Shown in pieces: positions 16,617 through 26,700 of a stretch of 64,000 nt of DNA (position 1 is the first letter of the stretch; the number at the start of each line of letters is the position of its first letter). A program made the position numbers and the translations under genes. The stretch spans positions 1 to 64,000 of the forward strand of contig JAVBNG010000013.1 of the NCBI GenBank assembly GCA_031551695.1. The letters are read 5' to 3'. Under the pieces are notes generated by a model. That model was not told the DNA's origin. It worked only from the letters and a program-made list of their open reading frames with translations, and did no database searches. Source of the stretch: JAAYCI01 sp031551695 (GTDB lineage: Bacteria; Bacillota; Clostridia; Oscillospirales; Ruminococcaceae).

Positions 16617-18380
16617 TTACTCCAAATTCCGCTCCGGCAGCCCAAGGCGTTTTGCATCCCCTCTCGGCAGGCCGCTGTACATCCCGCTTCCGTCTTTCAA
16701 CTTGAACTGCGAAACCAGCTGCTGCAGCATGCCGGACTGCCCGCTCATTTCTTCGGACGCGGCGGCGCTCTCTTCGGCAGTGGCGCTGTTTTGCTGCACG
16801 ACCTGGGCCACCTGGTCGATGCCGGTGGTGACATGACCCATGGCTTCGCTTTGCCGGATGGACACTGTTTTCACATCCGCGATTTTCGCGGCATTTTGCT
16901 GCGCGATTTCCACCGCCGCTTGTAAACTCTCGTTCACTTTGCCCACGATCGCACTGCCCTCGGCCACACTCTGGGAACTGCTCTCGATCAGCGTTGAAGT
17001 TTCTTTTGCGGCCTCTGCAGACTTTGCAGCCAAATTCCGCACCTCTTCTGCCACCACCGCGAATCCCTTGCCGTGCTGTCCCGCCCGCGCGGCCTCCACC
17101 GCCGCGTTCAGCGCCAAAATATTGGTCTGGAATGCAATGTCGTCGATCACTTTTGTGGTTTTGGTGATGTTCTGTGATTTTTCATCGATCGTCCGCATGG
17201 CATCCAGCATTTGGTTCATCTGCTCCACACAAACGCCCATCATTTGCCCGGCCTGAGACACGCCATCAAACGCCTCTGTGGCATTTTCCGTGTTCTCATT
17301 GGCCATGGTGTTGATTTCTGCAATCGAACTGGACAATTCCTCAACAGAGGCAGCCTGCTCAGTGGCGCCCTGGGCAAGGGCCTGCGCGCTGTCCGCAACC
17401 TGCTGTGCGCCGGTGGAAACCTGTACGGAGGATGCGTTGATCTCGCCGAACATCCGATTCAGGTTCCCTGTCATTTTTTCTAGCGACAAGCCCATGGTGT
17501 CTCTTTCAGACAAAGAGGCAAGCTCAGAGGTCAAATCGCCTTCGGCTGTTTGTTCCAACGCATGTCCCACGGCGGTCAGGCGGCCGATCAGGCTGCCGAA
17601 CGCCCGCGCGCATATGCCGATCTCATCCTTCCGGTCAACCGATTCCTGTGCGCTTTTTGCCACATGGTCCGGCAATGCCAGGTCACCCTTGCCCCCGATC
17701 TGGTCCAGCGCTTCGGCCATAGCCGACAGAGGCTTGCTGATGAGGCCGGAAATATAAAAGGCGAGCACCATGGACAGAGCAGCGGCAGCCGCGATGCAGA
17801 TGATGAGAATAATGGTCCGTTGCAGGCTGAGCGTTTTGTTGGCTGCCACCTTTTCCGACGCCAGGGTGTTGTTCAGCGCGTTTGCCTCATCCAGGTAGCC
17901 GGAGACATCGGAACCTGTGCTGTCCAATGCCGCGATTGCGGCATCCATGGCGGCCTCGTCCCCCGAGGCCACGGCGTCCCGCACAGCCTGCTTGCGGGCT
18001 GCAAAGTCGCCCTCATACATACTTTTCAGGCCGTCGTAGATCGCCCGCTCTTCGTCATTGGAAAGCAGTGCGCTGTAATCTTCCAAAGCCGTTTCAAAAT
18101 CCTGTTCCTTTTCTGTCAGGCTTGCCGCTTCGTCTTGTGAAAACTGGGGGTCACTTTCCCGGAAAAGCACCATATTGGCGGCGCAGATCCTTTGGGTGGC
18201 AAGCAGGTCGTACATGACGGCGATGTCGCCCATGGGCTTTGCATTGTATTGATACATTTCTTCGTCTTCCGCGCTTAAGGTGGCCATTCCCGTGATGCCA
18301 ATCACGCCTACAACAGCCGTCAAAAGCACCACGATCAAAAAGCTGACGATCAGTTTCTGCGACACTTTCAGGTTTCTCAT
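16617..18380 (-). CDS. Methyl-accepting chemotaxis protein
   Basis: A 587-aa chemoreceptor. A membrane helix near residues 10-32 is followed by an extracellular four-helix-bundle sensor (about 35-185), a second helix (about 188-212), a HAMP region, and the cytoplasmic signalling domain with the conserved hairpin FQTNILALNAAVEAARAGQHG. It would control CheA in response to a small ligand, which is not identifiable. The gene is monocistronic between a tRNA and a divergent nitroreductase. No other chemotaxis or flagellar gene is in the window. Confidence 0.93.
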   Translation of the reverse strand: MRNLKVSQKLIVSFLIVVLLTAVVGVIGITGMATLSAEDEEMYQYNAKPMGDIAVMYDLLATQRICAANMVLFRESDPQFSQDEAASLTEKEQDFETALEDYSALLSNDEERAIYDGLKSMYEGDFAARKQAVRDAVASGDEAAMDAAIAALDSTGSDVSGYLDEANALNNTLASEKVAANKTLSLQRTIILIICIAAAAALSMVLAFYISGLISKPLSAMAEALDQIGGKGDLALPDHVAKSAQESVDRKDEIGICARAFGSLIGRLTAVGHALEQTAEGDLTSELASLSERDTMGLSLEKMTGNLNRMFGEINASSVQVSTGAQQVADSAQALAQGATEQAASVEELSSSIAEINTMANENTENATEAFDGVSQAGQMMGVCVEQMNQMLDAMRTIDEKSQNITKTTKVIDDIAFQTNILALNAAVEAARAGQHGKGFAVVAEEVRNLAAKSAEAAKETSTLIESSSQSVAEGSAIVGKVNESLQAAVEIAQQNAAKIADVKTVSIRQSEAMGHVTTGIDQVAQVVQQNSATAEESAAASEEMSGQSGMLQQLVSQFKLKDGSGMYSGLPRGDAKRLGLPERNLE

Positions 18381-18458
18381 TCTAAAGACCCCTCATAATT
18401 GATTTCAAAAGCACCCAATGGGATTGGGAGCCGTCTGGACAAAGCACTTGATTCTGCC

Positions 18459-18487
18459 ATTATACATTGAAAAAATACCTAAAACAA
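18459..18487 (-). promoter_or_regulatory. Predicted promoter of the chemoreceptor gene
   Basis: Minus-strand TTGTTT (18487-18482), 17-base spacer and a perfect TATAAT (18464-18459), about 80 bases before the ATG. This looks like a housekeeping sigma-A promoter, not a sigma-28 motility promoter. Confidence 0.6.
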
Positions 18488-18626
18488 GCTATTTTTTCAT
18501 TACTAGGCCAGATGGTGATTGTGAAATTCTTTTGCCCTCTATGGAAAGCGACAAGCTTTGTTTCAGCCATGTGCAATAACTGGGCCAAAGTGCCGCAAAA
18601 TAACGCCCTCAACTGCAAAACACCTG

Positions 18627-18655
18627 TTGAACAGGCGGCGCGCTTCTGTTAAAAT
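18627..18655 (+). promoter_or_regulatory. Predicted promoter of the nitroreductase/MFS operon
   Basis: TTGAAC (18627-18632), 17-base spacer and TAAAAT (18650-18655) precede the nitroreductase start by about 70 bases. The gap between the two divergent promoters (18488-18626) holds nothing else recognisable; a small open frame there has no ribosome site. Confidence 0.6.
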
Positions 18656-18726
18656 AACGCCTATATGTGATGCGATGAGCATTTTATGTGAAGAGTGCAT
18701 AATCATAACATAGGAAGGTGATTTCT

Positions 18727-19290
18727 ATGCAAAACGAGACATTGGATGTAATCAAACGCCGGCGGAGCGTTCGGGCCTTCAAGCCCGACGCCGTGAGCGA
18801 AGACGACCTTTGTCAAATCGTGCGGGCAGGACTGTACGCGCCAAATGGGGGCGGAAATGCCGCATGGCGGTTTACAGTGATACAGGACAAAGACGTGCTG
18901 GAACACCTCAACCGGCTCGCAAAAGAGTACGCCGCGGGATGCGGCATCCCGCATTTGGAGCAGCTTGGGCGGGATGAGGCGTTCCACTGCTTGTACCACG
19001 CCCCCGCGCTGGTACTCGTTTCCTGCGAGGAAAGCGGCCCCTGCGCGGAATATGACGCCTCGGCCGCCACGCAGAATATACTGCTTGCCGCTGAAAGCTT
19101 CGGCATCGCATCCTGCTGGGGCTATTTCGCCACGCAGGCCTTCCTGACCGTTGAGGGCGCTGCTTTGGGGCGGGAACTCGGCATCCCGGAGGGATACCGC
19201 GTATACACCTCCGCCATGCTTGGGTACGGCAGCTGCGACGCACCGCCCGAAAGAGAGATCGACACCGAACTGATCAAATACTTTATATAA
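18727..19290 (+). CDS. Nitroreductase family protein
   Basis: A 187-aa FMN-dependent oxidoreductase of the nitroreductase fold. The N-terminal RRRSVRAFKPDAVSEDDL motif binds FMN phosphate, and APNGGGNAAWRF matches the usual (A/S)PSxxNxQPWRF segment. ATG at 18727 is preceded by AGGAAGGTG; the GTG at 18718 is within that site and is rejected. It lies 27 bases before an MFS exporter on the same strand. Substrate unknown. Confidence 0.88.
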   Translation: MQNETLDVIKRRRSVRAFKPDAVSEDDLCQIVRAGLYAPNGGGNAAWRFTVIQDKDVLEHLNRLAKEYAAGCGIPHLEQLGRDEAFHCLYHAPALVLVSCEESGPCAEYDASAATQNILLAAESFGIASCWGYFATQAFLTVEGAALGRELGIPEGYRVYTSAMLGYGSCDAPPEREIDTELIKYFI

Positions 19291-19317
19291 CTTGAAGACC
19301 GACAGGAGGCCGAGACC

Positions 19318-20586
19318 ATGCAGCAACAGTCACCCGGGCTAAACTGGAAGCGAAACGCGGCAATCTTCATTGCCGGGCAGTTTCTATCCATGTTCGGTTC
19401 CATGCTTGTTTCCCACGCCATTACCTGGCACATCACGCTGCAGGAGCAATCCGGCTCTTTGATTGCGGTTTTCACCGCCGCGGCCATGCTGCCGATGGTG
19501 TTCGTCTCGCCGTTCGCCGGCGTCTGGGCGGACCGGTACAACCGCAAATACCTGGTGAACCTCTCCGACGGGGCGATTGCCCTCATCACGCTTGCAGTGG
19601 CTGTATTGTATGTGTCCGGCTTCCAGAGCATCTGGCTGTTGTTCGTGGCGGTGATGGCGCGCAGTGTGGGGCAGGGCGTACAGCAGCCCGCCGTCAATGC
19701 CCTGATTCCGCAAATCGTGCCAAAGGAACACTTGACACGGTTCAACGGGATCCAAAGCGCGGCGCAGTCGCTCACCATGTTTGCCGCGCCTATGGCGGCG
19801 GGCGCGCTGCTGACTTTTTTGCCCATCGAGTATATTTTTTTCATCGACGTTGTCACAGCTGCCATCGGCATTGCCACCGTGTTTTTCTTCGTCAAGGTCA
19901 GTGGCGTGTCCCACGCAGAGGAGCGCAAGGCAGGCGCGAAAGCTTATTTCCACGAAATGATGGAGGGCCTGCGTTTCATCGGCGGGCAGCCCTGGCTGAA
20001 AACCCTGTTCATCTTTACGGCGGTGTTTTGCGTACTGGCGTCGCCCGCTGCCATGCTTACGCCTTTGCAGGCCACCCGCACCTTCGGCGAAGATGTGTGG
20101 CGGCTGACGGCCATTGAACTTGCCTTTTCAATTGGCATGATGGTGGGCGGCATCGTCATTTCCGTCTGGGGCGGCTTTAAAAATAAGGTGCATACCATGG
20201 TGCTTGCCTGGCTGCTGTTCGGCCTGGCCACAGTGCTGTTTGGAGTGGTGCCGAATTTCTGGGTGTACCTGGGCGTGATGGTGTTCTGCGGCTGTACCAT
20301 GCCGCTATATAACACGCCCAGCATGACGCTGATGCAGGTGAAGGTGCCGCCGAACCTGATGGGGCGGGTGTTCAGCGTGATTGCCATGGTCAACGGAGTG
20401 GCTATGCCGCTTGGCATCGCGCTGTTCGGGCCGCTGGGGGACGTCATCAAAATCGAATGGCTGCTCATCGTCACGGGCGCCCTGCTGGTCCTCGGCGGGT
20501 TTGTGCTATACGGGCGCAAAGAGCTGGTGCGGGAAGGTGACGTACAGGCGAAAATTACAGCGGAAACTGCGGCGGAGGGAACGTAG
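19318..20586 (+). CDS. MFS transporter, DHA3 / macrolide-efflux-like
   Basis: A 422-aa protein with about 12 membrane helices. The loop between helices 2 and 3 has PFAGVWADRYNRKYLVNLSD, the DHA3-type form of the MFS motif A, and RSVGQGVQQPAVNALIPQIV follows as in Mef-like efflux proteins. It probably exports a drug or metabolite by proton antiport. GACAGGAGG precedes the ATG. Co-directional with the nitroreductase and ended by a strong terminator. Confidence 0.87.
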   Translation: MQQQSPGLNWKRNAAIFIAGQFLSMFGSMLVSHAITWHITLQEQSGSLIAVFTAAAMLPMVFVSPFAGVWADRYNRKYLVNLSDGAIALITLAVAVLYVSGFQSIWLLFVAVMARSVGQGVQQPAVNALIPQIVPKEHLTRFNGIQSAAQSLTMFAAPMAAGALLTFLPIEYIFFIDVVTAAIGIATVFFFVKVSGVSHAEERKAGAKAYFHEMMEGLRFIGGQPWLKTLFIFTAVFCVLASPAAMLTPLQATRTFGEDVWRLTAIELAFSIGMMVGGIVISVWGGFKNKVHTMVLAWLLFGLATVLFGVVPNFWVYLGVMVFCGCTMPLYNTPSMTLMQVKVPPNLMGRVFSVIAMVNGVAMPLGIALFGPLGDVIKIEWLLIVTGALLVLGGFVLYGRKELVREGDVQAKITAETAAEGT

Positions 20587-20617
20587 CCGCAGAGGTGAAA
20601 ATGGATAATATGTATGC

Positions 20618-20655
20618 AAAAGAGCGTTTCACAATTCAAGTGAAACGCTCTTTTT
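20618..20655. terminator. Intrinsic terminator after the MFS gene
   Basis: Perfect inverted repeat AAAGAGCGTTTCAC / GTGAAACGCTCTTT (20619-20632 with 20640-20653), 7-base loop, followed by Ts. A-rich on the other side, so it can work in both directions. Confidence 0.88.
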
Positions 20656-20680
20656 GGCATATTGCTTGCAGGCTGCCCCA

Positions 20681-21811
20681 TTGAAAGCGCCGCGCCGCCT
20701 TCTTGCCGTCCTTTGTCGTCACGGGGATGGTGGCCTTGCTCCTTTTGATTCCTTTCACAACGCCTTTGCTGGTGCCGCTTCCAGCGAAGTCAAGCCCGCT
20801 GCCACCGGCACACAAACCATCACCGACCATGCGGGGCGCGAAGTAGAACTGCCCTCCGAAATCAAAAGTGTGTATTCCATCAGCCCAGTGGGCACCATGC
20901 TGATGTACACCTTCGACGACAAGATGGTGACAGGCGTGAATGTGGTTATCTCCGACGAAGAAAAGGCCTACCTTACCGATTATTACGTCAATCTTCCCCA
21001 CCTGGGCGGCTGGTACGGCCAAGGCAACCAGGGCAACGTGGAGGAAATCATCAAGGCCGCGCCGGACATGATTTTGGGCAGCGGCTCCACCCAAAGCGCC
21101 ATCGACCAGGCGGAAGAATTGCAGGCCCAGATGAACATCCCGGTGGTTTTGGTGGAAAGCGACCTCGATTTCCTGCCCGAAACCTACCGTTTCCTCGGCG
21201 GGTTGTTTGACAAGGCGGAGCGCGGCGAAGAACTGGCTGCCTACACGCAAGAAGCTCTTGACGAGGCAAGAGCCATCACCGCAAGCATCCCGGAAGAAGA
21301 GAAAATCACCGTCTACTACGCCGAGGAGCAGGACGGCCTGCACACTGATCCCGCCGGCTCCTCCCATTCTCAACTGATCGACCTGTGCGGCGGCATCAAC
21401 GTGGCCGACTGCGAAATCACCCCCGGCTATGGCCGCACTGCCGTGTCCATCGAGCAGGTGATGGAGTGGGACCCTGAGCTGATCATTTGCAGCGTGGACA
21501 ACGGCTACGCCGATTCTTCCAGCTACAACACCATCATGACCGACGGCAAATGGAGCGAAATCACCGCGGTGAAAAACGGCCTGGTATTCCAAACGCCCAT
21601 GCAGCCCCAAAACTGGTTCGACCGCCCGCCCTCCGTCAACACCATCATCGGCATCAAATGGACGCAGGCTATCTTGTACCCCGACTATGTGGACTATGAC
21701 ATCGCGGAAGAAGCGAAAGAATTCTACAAGCTGTTCTACCACATCGACATCGACGACGACGATTTGGCCGTTATCTGCGAAAGTGCCCTGCGCACGCCTG
21801 TACAGGCATGA
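20681..21811 (+). CDS. Iron/siderophore-type ABC substrate-binding protein with a scrambled signal peptide
   Basis: From about residue 45 this is a normal BtuF/FepB-like binding protein (ITDHAGREVELP, then SPVGTMLMYTF, and AAPDMILGSG). A start at the TTG at 20681 would give MKAPRRLLAVLC and then polar residues. The hydrophobic core of a signal peptide (VVTGMVALLLLIPF) lies in the +1 frame between about 20715 and 20756, after which the frame returns. Two compensating indels would explain this. The mature part is intact to the stop. Either the gene is inactive for export, or there are two sequence errors. Its stop overlaps the next ATG (ATGA). Confidence 0.7.
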   Translation: MKAPRRLLAVLCRHGDGGLAPFDSFHNAFAGAASSEVKPAATGTQTITDHAGREVELPSEIKSVYSISPVGTMLMYTFDDKMVTGVNVVISDEEKAYLTDYYVNLPHLGGWYGQGNQGNVEEIIKAAPDMILGSGSTQSAIDQAEELQAQMNIPVVLVESDLDFLPETYRFLGGLFDKAERGEELAAYTQEALDEARAITASIPEEEKITVYYAEEQDGLHTDPAGSSHSQLIDLCGGINVADCEITPGYGRTAVSIEQVMEWDPELIICSVDNGYADSSSYNTIMTDGKWSEITAVKNGLVFQTPMQPQNWFDRPPSVNTIIGIKWTQAILYPDYVDYDIAEEAKEFYKLFYHIDIDDDDLAVICESALRTPVQA

Positions 21812-22822
21812 TCGACACCGGGATTTTGCTGCGGCCCATCGCGTCTGTTCTGCATGACTTCCCCTATGCCGGCGACTTTTTTACAGCCGCCGGCATAGCG
21901 GGTTTTTCTGCTGAGCGGGAATTTTCCGTGCAGGCGTACTTGAATGAACTGGATGAAGACCTGTTGCAGGACGTGGGCGGCACACCCGCGGAGCTTGCCG
22001 GGAACTTCGTGCTGTTTTTGAACCGGATGGAGGGGTTGAAGCACCAGGTGCAAACCGTGGGCGAATCACCATCCAGGGCGGCCAAAACAAACTGGGCGAA
22101 AAAGAAACCGCCACCCTAACCGTGCGGCGCGGCGAGATCATCACCGTTCTGGGGCCAACCGGCAGCGGGAAAAGCCGCCTGCTGGCCGATATCGAATGCC
22201 TTGCCCAAGGCGACACCCAGACAAAGCGCAAGGTGCTCATTGATGGGCGCACGCCCACTTACAAAGAGCGTTTTCAAATCGAAAAAAAGCTGATTGCCCA
22301 GCTGTCGCAAAACATGAACTTCGTGATGGACCTGCCCGTGATGGACTTTTGAAACTGCACGGGGAGAGCCGGATGATCAACGACCTTGACGAAACGGCCC
22401 GGCGCATATTTGAAACCGCCAACCAACTGGCGGGCGAACGTTTTTTGCCCACCACGCCCCTCACGCAGCTTTCCGGCGGGCAGTCACGCGCGTTGATGAT
22501 TGCCGACACCGCATTCCTCAGTTTGTCGCCGGTGGTGCTGGTGGACGAAATCGAAAACGCCGGGGTGGACCGCAAGGAGGCCTTGCGCCTGCTGGCAAAA
22601 GAGCAAAAAATCGTGCTGATGTCCACCCACGACCCCATTCTGGCCCTGATGGGCGACAAGCGCATCATCATCGAAAACGGCGGCATCAAGGACGTGATTC
22701 CAACCAGCGCAAAGGAAAAAGAAAATTTGGCGGAGCTGGAAGCCGTCGACCGCAAAACCACCCGGCTTTTGCATTTGCTGCGCACGGGGCAGCGGGTGGA
22801 AACGCCCCTGGCCCAATTGTAA
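21808..22822 (+). pseudogene. ABC transporter ATPase broken by two frameshifts
   Basis: Three frames together encode one ATPase with an unrecognised N-terminal region of about 80 residues. The first piece (21808 to about 22060) runs into the ATPase frame after a likely one-base loss in the GGG at 22059-22061. Walker A (GPTGSGKS) follows. A TGA at 22350-22352 ends the second piece, where one missing T in TTTT would restore the phrase VMDFLKLHGE. The third piece holds LSGGQ, Walker B (VVLVDEIENAG) and the H-loop (STHDP). Both losses are in homopolymers, so sequencing error is an alternative to true decay. No FecCD-type permease is present, which favours a dead or partial locus. Confidence 0.75.
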
Positions 22823-22859
22823 CAGGAGGGACCAGCGATGGTTACCGGAACCACGAAAG

Positions 22860-23106
22860 TGAAAGAAATATCAGCCATATTGAAACTGCCAAAAAGCGGG
22901 CAAGCCTGGATGCATTGATACGAATTGCGAACGCATTGGGTGTTACAGTGGACAAAATCCTGGGCGACAACCTGATAATCAATATCGCAGAATGCACAGC
23001 TGATTGGAGAGATCTTTTAAGCGATTGCACAGGTTTTGAAAGGCAAGTTCTGCTTGATGCGGCACTGGCAATAAAGAAGAGCCTGCGTGATAGCAAACGG
23101 TATTAA
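22860..23106 (+). pseudogene. XRE-family HTH regulator, 5'-truncated remnant
   Basis: From 22860 a frame reads ISHIETAKKRASLDALIRIANALGVTVDKIL, the second half of an XRE-type DNA-binding domain, followed by about 45 residues of a C-terminal tail to the TAA at 23104-23106. The first helices and the start codon are missing: upstream is an unrelated sequence right after the broken ABC gene. It is a deletion remnant. Bases 23107-23229 show nothing further. Confidence 0.65.
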
Positions 23107-23229
23107 TCCAGGAAGAAGCCCCGGATTTCACGTGGACATTAGACCCCGTAAAATGTTGTAAATTCCATGCGTTGCTGTAAGATCGATTTGCCATAAAAGC
23201 GGCCAATATTTTTACAGCCCAGGCTCTAT

Positions 23230-23390
23230 TTTCCGGTATCAAGTTCGTTTGGTCGCACTATGGGCCTTACACTTATTTGGGGTAGGAGAGCATATAAAAA
23301 TCCCGCAAAATCTTACGATTTAACGGGATTTTACTGGCTCCCCAAGTTGGACTCGAACCAACGACCCTGCGGTTAACAGCCGCATGCTCT
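23230..23390 (-). repeat. tRNA-Asn cassette repeat, copy 2 (truncated)
   Basis: Same unit as copies 1 and 3: the conserved tail from TTTCCGGTATC, the hairpin (23297-23332, here with a mismatch because CCCGCAAAATC replaces CCCGTTAAATC), then the tRNA remnant. Homology stops abruptly inside the tRNA at 23390. Confidence 0.8.
23335..23390 (-). pseudogene. tRNA-Asn 3' remnant
   Basis: The 3' part of tRNA-Asn (anticodon arm with GTTAA, T-arm, acceptor 3' strand and CCA) is identical to the intact copy, but the D-arm and 5' acceptor strand are replaced by unrelated sequence after GCATGCTCT. It cannot fold as a tRNA. The break may be a recombination or excision point. Bases 23391-23772 hold only GC-rich hairpins (for example GCGGGGC/GCCCCGC near 23460-23475) and no convincing gene. 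Confidence 0.8.
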
Positions 23391-23772
23391 GGCGAGTGTA
23401 AGCTGTTTCAAGGAAAACGGAGAATGCCGTTGTTCAATGAATAATGAATGGTATCATACCGCGGGGCAAGCCCCGCCCCCGCGCGACGTTGGCCGGCTCC
23501 AAATGTCGGAAAGCTTGCTCCCGGCTATAAACCACCCCATCGCGTTTAACAAGGCGTTCCGGGGCGCAAGGATCCGCCGCAAGCGGCGGGGTATGTACTC
23601 TCTCGGCCGGCCTTGCTCGGCAATGCAAAAACAAGTTTTTGCGCTGCTCTCGCTTCGTTGGCCAATCAAGCAAAAATGATTGGACCGGACGCGAGGGAAT
23701 AGACGCTGACGCAGGATGCGACCGCCCTGTAAATAGGCGCTGGCTTCGCTTCTCCGCCGTGTTTTCGGCGGG

Positions 23773-26700
23773 CTAGCCGTGCCTTGCCCTGCGTCGCCGC
23801 CAGGCCAGCAGGCCGCCAAGCCCGGCCAACGCCGCCGCGCCGAGCACCAGCCACAGCGCCGGGTGCGCCCGGTCGCCCGTGGCCGGTGCAGGCGAGGGTG
23901 TGGGCGCCGGCGCCGGGGCCCGCATTTCCACGATCGCGGTACCGTAGGCAGAGCTGTTGTTCCGCAGCTCGGCCCGCAGCGCGATGGTCTGCGCATAGAA
24001 ATCGGCCGGGACGGTCAGCGTCCAGGTGCCGTCGCCGTTGTCCGTCAGCGTCAGCCCCGCGGGCAGCGACGCCCACACGATGTCCGGCTGGTGCGTGCCC
24101 GTGACGGCCACCGTGAACGTGATGGTCTGCGCGAACGACGCGCGGTAGAGCAGGCTTTGCGGTGGCGTGATGGAGATCCCCGCGTCCGTGGGCGCCTGCG
24201 ACAGGTGCAGCGGCAGGCTGTCGTCCTGCCCGGCGATGCCGGTGAGCACGGGCATAAGGTTTGCGGTGAGCGTCCACGCGCTGCCAAAGCCAAGGTCGCG
24301 CCAGAGGGAATTGTCCCACACCTGCTGCTTCGTCGCGGGCGCGCCGTGGCGCTTGTCGCCGCCCACGTCAGGGTCCGTGTCGGGGATGGTGCTGCCGTCC
24401 ACCTTCATCAGGCGGAACGCGCGGTTGTTGGAAAGGGTGCCGAGCAGGTTGTCGGCCACGCGCGCGGTCGCCCCCTGCGCCGAGGCACCCAGCGCCGCGC
24501 AGCCGCGCACCACCGCGCCGGACTGCACGCTTGCCACGAAGCCTCCCACGAAGGGGTTCGCGGCTGAAACGCTGCCGGTGGCATAGCAGCGCTCCACCGT
24601 CGCCGGGGCGTCCCGCTCGCCGGCGAGAATGCCCACAAAGCCGCCGGCGTTGCCGCCTGCTTTAACGTTGCCGGTGGCGTAGCAGTCGATCACCGTGACA
24701 GCGGCACCCGCGGCCTGGGCGGCAAGCTGCCCCGCAAACCCGCCGCTGTTGATGCCGGCGGCGTTGACCTCGGCATTGGTGAAGCAGCGCGCGACGGAAA
24801 CCGGCTTGTTGTCCATGCTGCATTCCCCCGCGCCCACAAAGCCGCCCACAAAGTTGTTGCCGACAACGGCGCCCTGGGCAAAGCTGTCGGTTATCGTCGT
24901 GCCGCACGTTGCCAGCCCAAGCATAGAGCCCACATAGTTGCCCGCGCCCGCGGCGGCGCCAAAGCCGATGACGTTGACGACGGCGGAGCATCCGGAGATC
25001 GTGGTGTCGCCTGCCAGGCCCGCCAGGGCGCCGATACACGTGCCGCCGCTGACAATGCGCGCGTCCCGCAGGTGGATGTTTTGCAGCGTGGCGCCCTGCG
25101 TGACGCCGAACATGCCTATATTACCGCGCGTGGGATCTAGGATGCTGAGGTTGTTGACCAGCTTCCCGCCGCCATCGTACCGGCCACCGAACGAAGCCTC
25201 CCTGGTGCCGATGGGCAGCCAGCCGTTCAGCGTCGTGCTGCCGGAGCTGCCGCCCGGCGCATACATGGAGAGGTCGAGGTCGGCCGTCTGCAGGTAGTGC
25301 GCCTGCGCATAGCCCGGCGCGCCGGTGCTGACCATGGTGGACAGGAAATACAGGTCTTCCGCCGTCCCGACCTGGAACGGGTCCGCCGCTGTGCCGCTGC
25401 CCTGCAGCGCGCGGATGTAGTCGGGCAGGATGCCCGCATCGTTGAAATCCGGAATTTGCCCGCCCCGTTTCCAGCCGTTTGACGTGGTGAACGCCGCCCA
25501 GGCGCCGCCGCCCTGGCGCAGATCGAGCTGCGCCGCCGTCAGGGGCGCGCCGTGCATGCCGCCGGAGGCGCCGCCGGGTACGATCGCGCTGTTCACCGTG
25601 GCAAATTGCCAGGCTGCGTTGCCGGTCGTCGTGGCGGCCGGCCCGTCTACCAGCCCGTACACGCGCCCTGCGACGGCGCCCGCGACGGACGGGCCGATGT
25701 ATACGTTATCCTGCAGCGGGGAGCCTGTAGCGACATCCAAATGCCCCACAATGCCGCCGCCCCCGCCGGTGCCGCACACCACCGCGCAGGCGCTGTAGCA
25801 GCGCGCCACAGCGGCGCTCCCCTGCAGCAGGCCCGCGACGCCGCCCGCCGTCCTTCCGTTCACCGTGCCTGTGGAAAAGCTGTCGGAGACAGCCGTGCCA
25901 CCGCCGAGCGCCCCCGCGATGCCGCCCGCCGACCCGCTGCCTGAGCGCACCTCGCCGTGGAACGAACTGTTCACGACAGACGCAGAGAAGGTCATCGTGC
26001 CCACAATGCCGCCCACCGTCCCGTTAGCGGTGCTTTTGCCTTCCGCCGCGCAGCCCGTCATGCTGCCGCCACGCGTTTCGCCCGCGATCCCGCCGGCATT
26101 CTCTCCGCCCGCGCGCACTTCGCCGCGGAATGTGCAGTGTTCAAAGACGGGATCATCGATCGCCGCGCTCACAAGGCCGCCCGCGTAGTTCCCCGCCGCG
26201 CTGACCGTGCCCTGTGCGGCGCAGTCCATAAAGGTGGTCCCCTGGTCCGCCCTGCCCACAAGCAGCCCGGCCCAGTTCCCCCCGCTGACCGCGCCCGCCA
26301 CGGACACGTCCGTAAACATGGCGCTGCGTGCATAGCCGAAGAGGCCCTTGTAATTGTTGGCCGTGTCGTTGATCACAAGGCCGGTGACGCGGTGCCCGTT
26401 GCCGTCGTATGTGCCCTTGAAGCAATGGGCCGCGTCAGTGCCAATCGGCGCCCAGCCGGCGTCAGCCGCATAGGCGGAGAGGTCGATCTCCGCCATTTGC
26501 CTGTAATGTGCGGCATTGTATGCCGCGTCATCGTTGTTCACACGGTCGGCCAGAAAGCGCAGATCGGACGCCGTCCAAATCTGGTAAGGGTCGCCCGCTG
26601 CGCCCGTGCCTGCCAGCTTGCGCGTTGTTCCGTCCACGGGCAGGGAGCTGTTCTGCCCGTCCCCAAAGCAGGCCAGCACGGGAATTTGGCCGCGCCTGTC

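Noticed and set aside
18467..18652. 61-codon frame between the chemoreceptor and nitroreductase
   Set aside because: Lies over the two divergent promoters and lacks a ribosome site.
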